Source of the DNA: Spirochaetaceae bacterium
GTDB taxonomy: Bacteria; Spirochaetota; Spirochaetia; Treponematales; Breznakiellaceae
Assembly (NCBI GenBank): GCA_031290855.1
Contig: JAISLM010000032.1
Coordinates: 1 to 6,466 of the forward strand
Direction: 5' to 3'
Length of the DNA stretch: 6,466 nucleotides
Shown: piece by piece, positions 5,428 through 6,466 of the stretch
Numbering within the stretch: position 1 is the stretch's first letter
Layout of the letters: each line of letters opens with the position of its first letter
Notes under the pieces: model-generated
Seen by the model: the letters and a program-made list of their open reading frames with translations, nothing else
Databases searched by the model: none
What the model was told of the DNA's origin: nothing
Translations under genes and position numbers: made by a program

Positions 5428-5443
5428 CGTAAGGGCCCTTACG
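5428..5443. repeat. Perfect 16-bp palindrome upstream of the REP-transposase-like gene
   Basis: CGTAAGGG (5428-5435) is followed directly by its complement CCCTTACG (5436-5443). GCCG (5421-5424) and CGGC (5443-5446) extend the symmetry imperfectly. It lies 68 bases before the start of the transposase-like gene, where such genes often have a REP-type palindrome or an operator. Which of the two it is cannot be told here. Confidence 0.45.
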
Positions 5444-5520
5444 GCGGCGCGGCGGGGTATCCTGTAAGCGACGCAGAATCTAAGAGGTTCGATCGGCTGC
5501 GGAAATTTATCATCTGTGGT

Positions 5521-5553
5521 GGTTTGCATAGCAAACCTTGTTTGCTCGCAAAC
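5521..5553. repeat. Tandem GTTTGC hairpins
   Basis: GGTTTGC/GCAAACC (5521-5537, loop ATA) is followed after two bases by GTTTGC/GCAAAC (5540-5553, loop TC). They are two copies of the same short hairpin in tandem. Seven T occur at 5567-5573, perhaps too far off for a terminator. Confidence 0.4.
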
Positions 5554-5578
5554 CCGTCTACTGCCATTTTTTTGTGTT

Positions 5579-5618
5579 GCTGCCCACCCTAACCGCCTCA
5601 GAGCGGCGGGGGAGCAGC
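5579..5618. repeat. Stem-loop in the spacer beside the IS4 remnant
   Basis: GCTGC (5579-5583) pairs with GCAGC (5614-5618), enclosing CCGC/GCGG (5593-5596, 5603-5606). No T-run follows on either strand. The rest of 5361-5780 holds no gene I can support. The IS right end must lie somewhere in it, but without the other end its terminal repeat cannot be fixed. Confidence 0.3.
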
Positions 5619-5780
5619 CCCATACGCACTAACTTAACATGTATTGCACATTTGGTACCGTATCCCCAGCCTTCGCTTTTCACATTCAAAACATTTCGCT
5701 ATGTCCCGTAATCTTCAAGTACCCGCAGCCCCGGATTGGTCTTCAAAACCAAAGTAACGAACGCCGTTTCACGCCATATA

Positions 5781-6428
5781 CTACGATTGGTATTTGATCC
5801 GGTTACCGGGGGAAAAAGAAGCTTTCGCGATGAAAGCTTCAATTAGTAACGCGACCATTATCTTGCCATTCAGCCACGCCTCCGATGCAACCGGGTTTTT
5901 CTTCGGCAAATCGCGGAAGTCCGGTATGGATTTCAGTCTCTTGAAATGTATCTCAACCTGCCGGCGCCAGCGGTACAGCCTTTTTCGGGACTCCTCACAC
6001 CCTTCTTTATCCTTCCGCTTAACACATATTCTCACAGGTATCCGGCTCTTATCGGGAAGTACCACAAATACCGCCGCTTCGGAACTTTCCCCGCTTTTAA
6101 GACCCCAGAACCTGCCGGCAATACCAGGCTTGTTTCCCTTTTCATCGTACATAGCAAAACAATTCGTCCGCGGGCGCGGGATATAATCCGCTCCGAGGTT
6201 GCGGCAGTGACTCATACCCTTCAATGTCCCGTACGCCCGATCCGCTATCACCGGATCCCCGCGGCGGAATGTAAAATTACAGAGTGTTTCGCCCGTCTCT
6301 TCTTTGGTGATGTTGAACGTGTCGCCGCTCATGGTATGAAGGTCTATCGCATAACGCGGGCGGTATGTTTTACCGCTCCGTCCCTTTTCAACCACATCGG
6401 ACGCGTCTACCGCGAGTAAGCGCGGCCT
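5781..6428 (-). pseudogene. IS4-family DDE transposase, damaged and incomplete
   Basis: The minus-strand frame is open from 6428 to the stop at 5781. It encodes AVDASDVVEKGRSGKT, holding the first catalytic Asp (codon 6405-6407), then VIADRAYGT with the second Asp (6240-6242). YRWRRQVEIHFKRLK contains the IS4 signature Y-2-R-3-E-6-K with the catalytic Glu (5952-5954), followed by AWLNGKIMVALLIEAF. Upstream, a stop at 6429-6431 closes this frame, while a neighbouring frame reads AYLEGRAYSR just before it, which suggests a frameshift near 6412-6420. The 36 residues usual between the conserved KEGCEESRKRL block and YR.R.QVE in relatives appear to be missing, pointing to an internal in-frame deletion. 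The N-terminal domain is outside the window. It is probably inactive. Confidence 0.75.
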
Positions 6429-6466
6429 TCAAGATAAGCCGGTTTCGGGTATGAAATTAACCCGCC

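Noticed and set aside
5521..5553. Start of a CRISPR array from the repeated GTTTGC units
   Set aside because: There are only two units with no regular spacers and no cas genes; they are tandem hairpins.

Overview
The window looks like a chromosomal stretch from a spirochaete, most likely a Treponema-type (termite or other gut treponeme) genome. The best clue is a disrupted REP-associated tyrosine-transposase-like gene whose wording (VNNREPLF, FYIKP, GHLWGDRYWSRILEGEPP, Pro/Gly-rich tail) matches what I remember of a repeated family in gut treponemes. This taxonomic call is inference; no rRNA or marker gene is present. The DNA is GC-rich and dense in short perfect hairpins.

Left part (1-2796): a gene-poor start with a C19 and a G14 tract, a terminator-like site (318-363) and a hairpin-containing leader, then a tightly packed three-gene metal ABC transporter operon on the + strand: a ZnuA/TroA-type substrate-binding protein (478-1317), its ATPase (1317-1997) and an ABC-3 permease (1990-2796). 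The genes overlap by 1 and 8 bases, which suggests translational coupling. Together they should import a divalent metal such as zinc or manganese.

Middle (2797-4620): a hairpin-rich 172-bp element (2871-3042) with near-perfect 17-bp terminal inverted repeats sits between the transporter and a class I SAM-dependent methyltransferase (3164-3763) that has a His/Cys cluster. After it comes about 850 bases with no confident gene. This holds nested inverted repeats (3818-3974), a weak hypothetical frame (4059-4244) and a compact palindromic element (4398-4494) of unknown nature.

Right part (4620-6466): mobile DNA on the minus strand. The REP-transposase-like gene (4708-5360) is cut by a 126-bp MITE-like element (5007-5132) flanked by a 5-bp target duplication. 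Removing the insert plus one duplication copy restores a 173-codon frame exactly. The last gene is a damaged IS4-family transposase (5781-6428) that reaches toward the window edge. The two small inverted-repeat elements have related ends (GAG..TGTTC..AAAC) and a similar all-hairpin build, so they may be two members of one element family.

I see no CRISPR array, tRNA, rRNA or complete defence system.
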